Below are positions 63,460-64,000 of a stretch of 64,000 nt of DNA, piece after piece. Made by a program: the position numbers and the translations under genes. Position 1 is the first letter of the stretch. Each line of letters begins with the position of its first letter. The stretch spans positions 434,001 through 498,000 of the forward strand of contig CAWDWB010000003.1 in NCBI GenBank assembly GCA_963805925.1. Reading direction: 5' to 3'. The notes under the pieces were generated by a model. That model worked only from the letters and a program-made list of their open reading frames with translations, was not told the DNA's origin and did no database searches. The stretch comes from CAMPKL01 sp963805925. GTDB taxonomy: Bacteria; Acidobacteriota; Terriglobia; Bryobacterales; UBA6623.

Positions 63460-64000
63460 TTAGAACTCCAGCGTCTCAACAAGGTCGTTGAGTTGCCGTT
63501 GCAGTGCGTCGGCCTGCTGGCGAAGTTGCGCTTGCTGGTCGCGCAACGCGACGAGGCGGCCTTCGAGAGCGGCTAGCTGCTCGGAGTATTCGCCGACTTT
63601 GTCTTGCTGTCCAGCGACGTTGCGCAGCGTGTTGATGTTGTTGCGCAGACGGTTTTCGTCTTGGCTGAATTCGTTGACGCGTTCGTCGACGCGCTGCTGC
63701 TCGAGTTGGTTGTCGCCGATTTGGCGTTTGAGGTCGGCGATGCGCTGCAATTGGGCGCGGCCCGCTTCGCTGAGATCCTTGTTGCGGACCCAAACCATGA
63801 TCTGCTCGTAGTCGAGATTGCTGATGCCGATGGTTTGGTCGTAGACCATCTCTTCGACGATGGCGAATTTCGAGGTGGAGTCGGCCGCCGCGGCCACTTC
63901 AAAGCGGTATTTGTCGGCAGTGGTCTCCGTGGCGGTCATGCCGACCAGTTTGTAGCCGGGGCGCACGGGATGCTCGATGATGATCGTCTTCGCTTCGGGG
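63460..64000 (-). CDS. DUF4139-like protein, C-terminal part
   Basis: The gene runs off the right edge. The visible 180 residues start with EHPVRPGYKLVGMTATETTA and YRFEVAAAADSTSKFAIVEE, resembling the end of DUF4139 domains, followed by a long coiled coil (RAQLQRIADLKRQIGDNQLE to LRQQADALQRQLNDLVETLE) rich in Gln, Leu, Arg and Asp. Usually an extracytoplasmic protein. The N-terminus and any signal peptide are outside the window. Confidence 0.7.
   Translation of the reverse strand, partial: PEAKTIIIEHPVRPGYKLVGMTATETTADKYRFEVAAAADSTSKFAIVEEMVYDQTIGISNLDYEQIMVWVRNKDLSEAGRAQLQRIADLKRQIGDNQLEQQRVDERVNEFSQDENRLRNNINTLRNVAGQQDKVGEYSEQLAALEGRLVALRDQQAQLRQQADALQRQLNDLVETLEF

Overview
The window is about 60% GC bacterial DNA. 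The gene content suggests an Acidobacteriota genome, probably of the Bryobacterales/Solibacter type: adjacent DUF1800 and DUF1501 genes, a PadR remnant, a DUF4397 secreted protein, an NHL-repeat protein with zinc ribbons, and a protein-bound-thiocarboxylate cysteine cluster. That assignment is inferred from gene content only; there is no rRNA or other decisive marker in the window.

Layout. 1-24 kb is ordinary core chromosome: the 5' end of dnaE, a DUF4397 protein, an operon of a fused 2-oxoacid dehydrogenase E1, an SGNH hydrolase and an SDR, a two-component system followed by a Spy-like periplasmic protein, a CpsB-like PHP protein, a Gfo/Idh/MocA oxidoreductase, two small membrane-anchored helical proteins, methylmalonyl-CoA epimerase, gltD and gltB, an HDOD protein, an unusual ABC pair, a MauE-thioredoxin-like protein and an LpxL-like acyltransferase. 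24.4-34.8 kb is a respiratory nitrate reductase locus (narK, narI, narJ, narH, narG, a c-type cytochrome, an Rrf2 regulator, a MobB-like P-loop gene and a Crp/Fnr regulator), all read on the minus strand. 34.9-41.8 kb is accessory: an intact IS30-family element, an intact IS1182-family transposase, gene fragments, an integrase relic and tRNA-Leu(CAA).

From about 30.2 kb (inside narG) to about 41.7 kb almost every gene except the two transposases is broken by one-base indels, many at homopolymers, while the peptide between the breaks stays recognisable. This may be recent decay of an island or a poorly polished consensus stretch; the homopolymer pattern leans towards the latter.

42.7-51.4 kb is the most interesting part: a tightly overlapping operon of a DUF523-DUF1722 protein, a fatty-acid desaturase, a flavin amine-oxidase-like enzyme, DUF1365, a cyclopropane-fatty-acid-synthase-like methyltransferase, DUF2878, DUF1295 and a second CFA-like methyltransferase, closed by a MerR-type regulator with a cobalamin-binding domain. 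The regulator carries the W-x9-EH signature of CarH/LitR B12 photoreceptors, and the operon promoter carries three TGT-led direct repeats at an 11-bp period. I read this as a light-controlled lipid-modification system, related to the furan/cyclopropane fatty acid genes of other bacteria.

51.6-54.8 kb is a likely tetronate (four-carbon sugar acid) catabolic operon, followed by DUF1800/DUF1501 genes and a PadR remnant with a perfect 24-bp inverted repeat. 57.8-61.3 kb holds a peroxiredoxin and a moeZ-cysO-mec-cysM cluster in which the sulfur carrier ends Gly-Gly-Phe rather than Gly-Gly. A GH35-like glycosidase and the C-terminal part of a DUF4139-like protein close the window.
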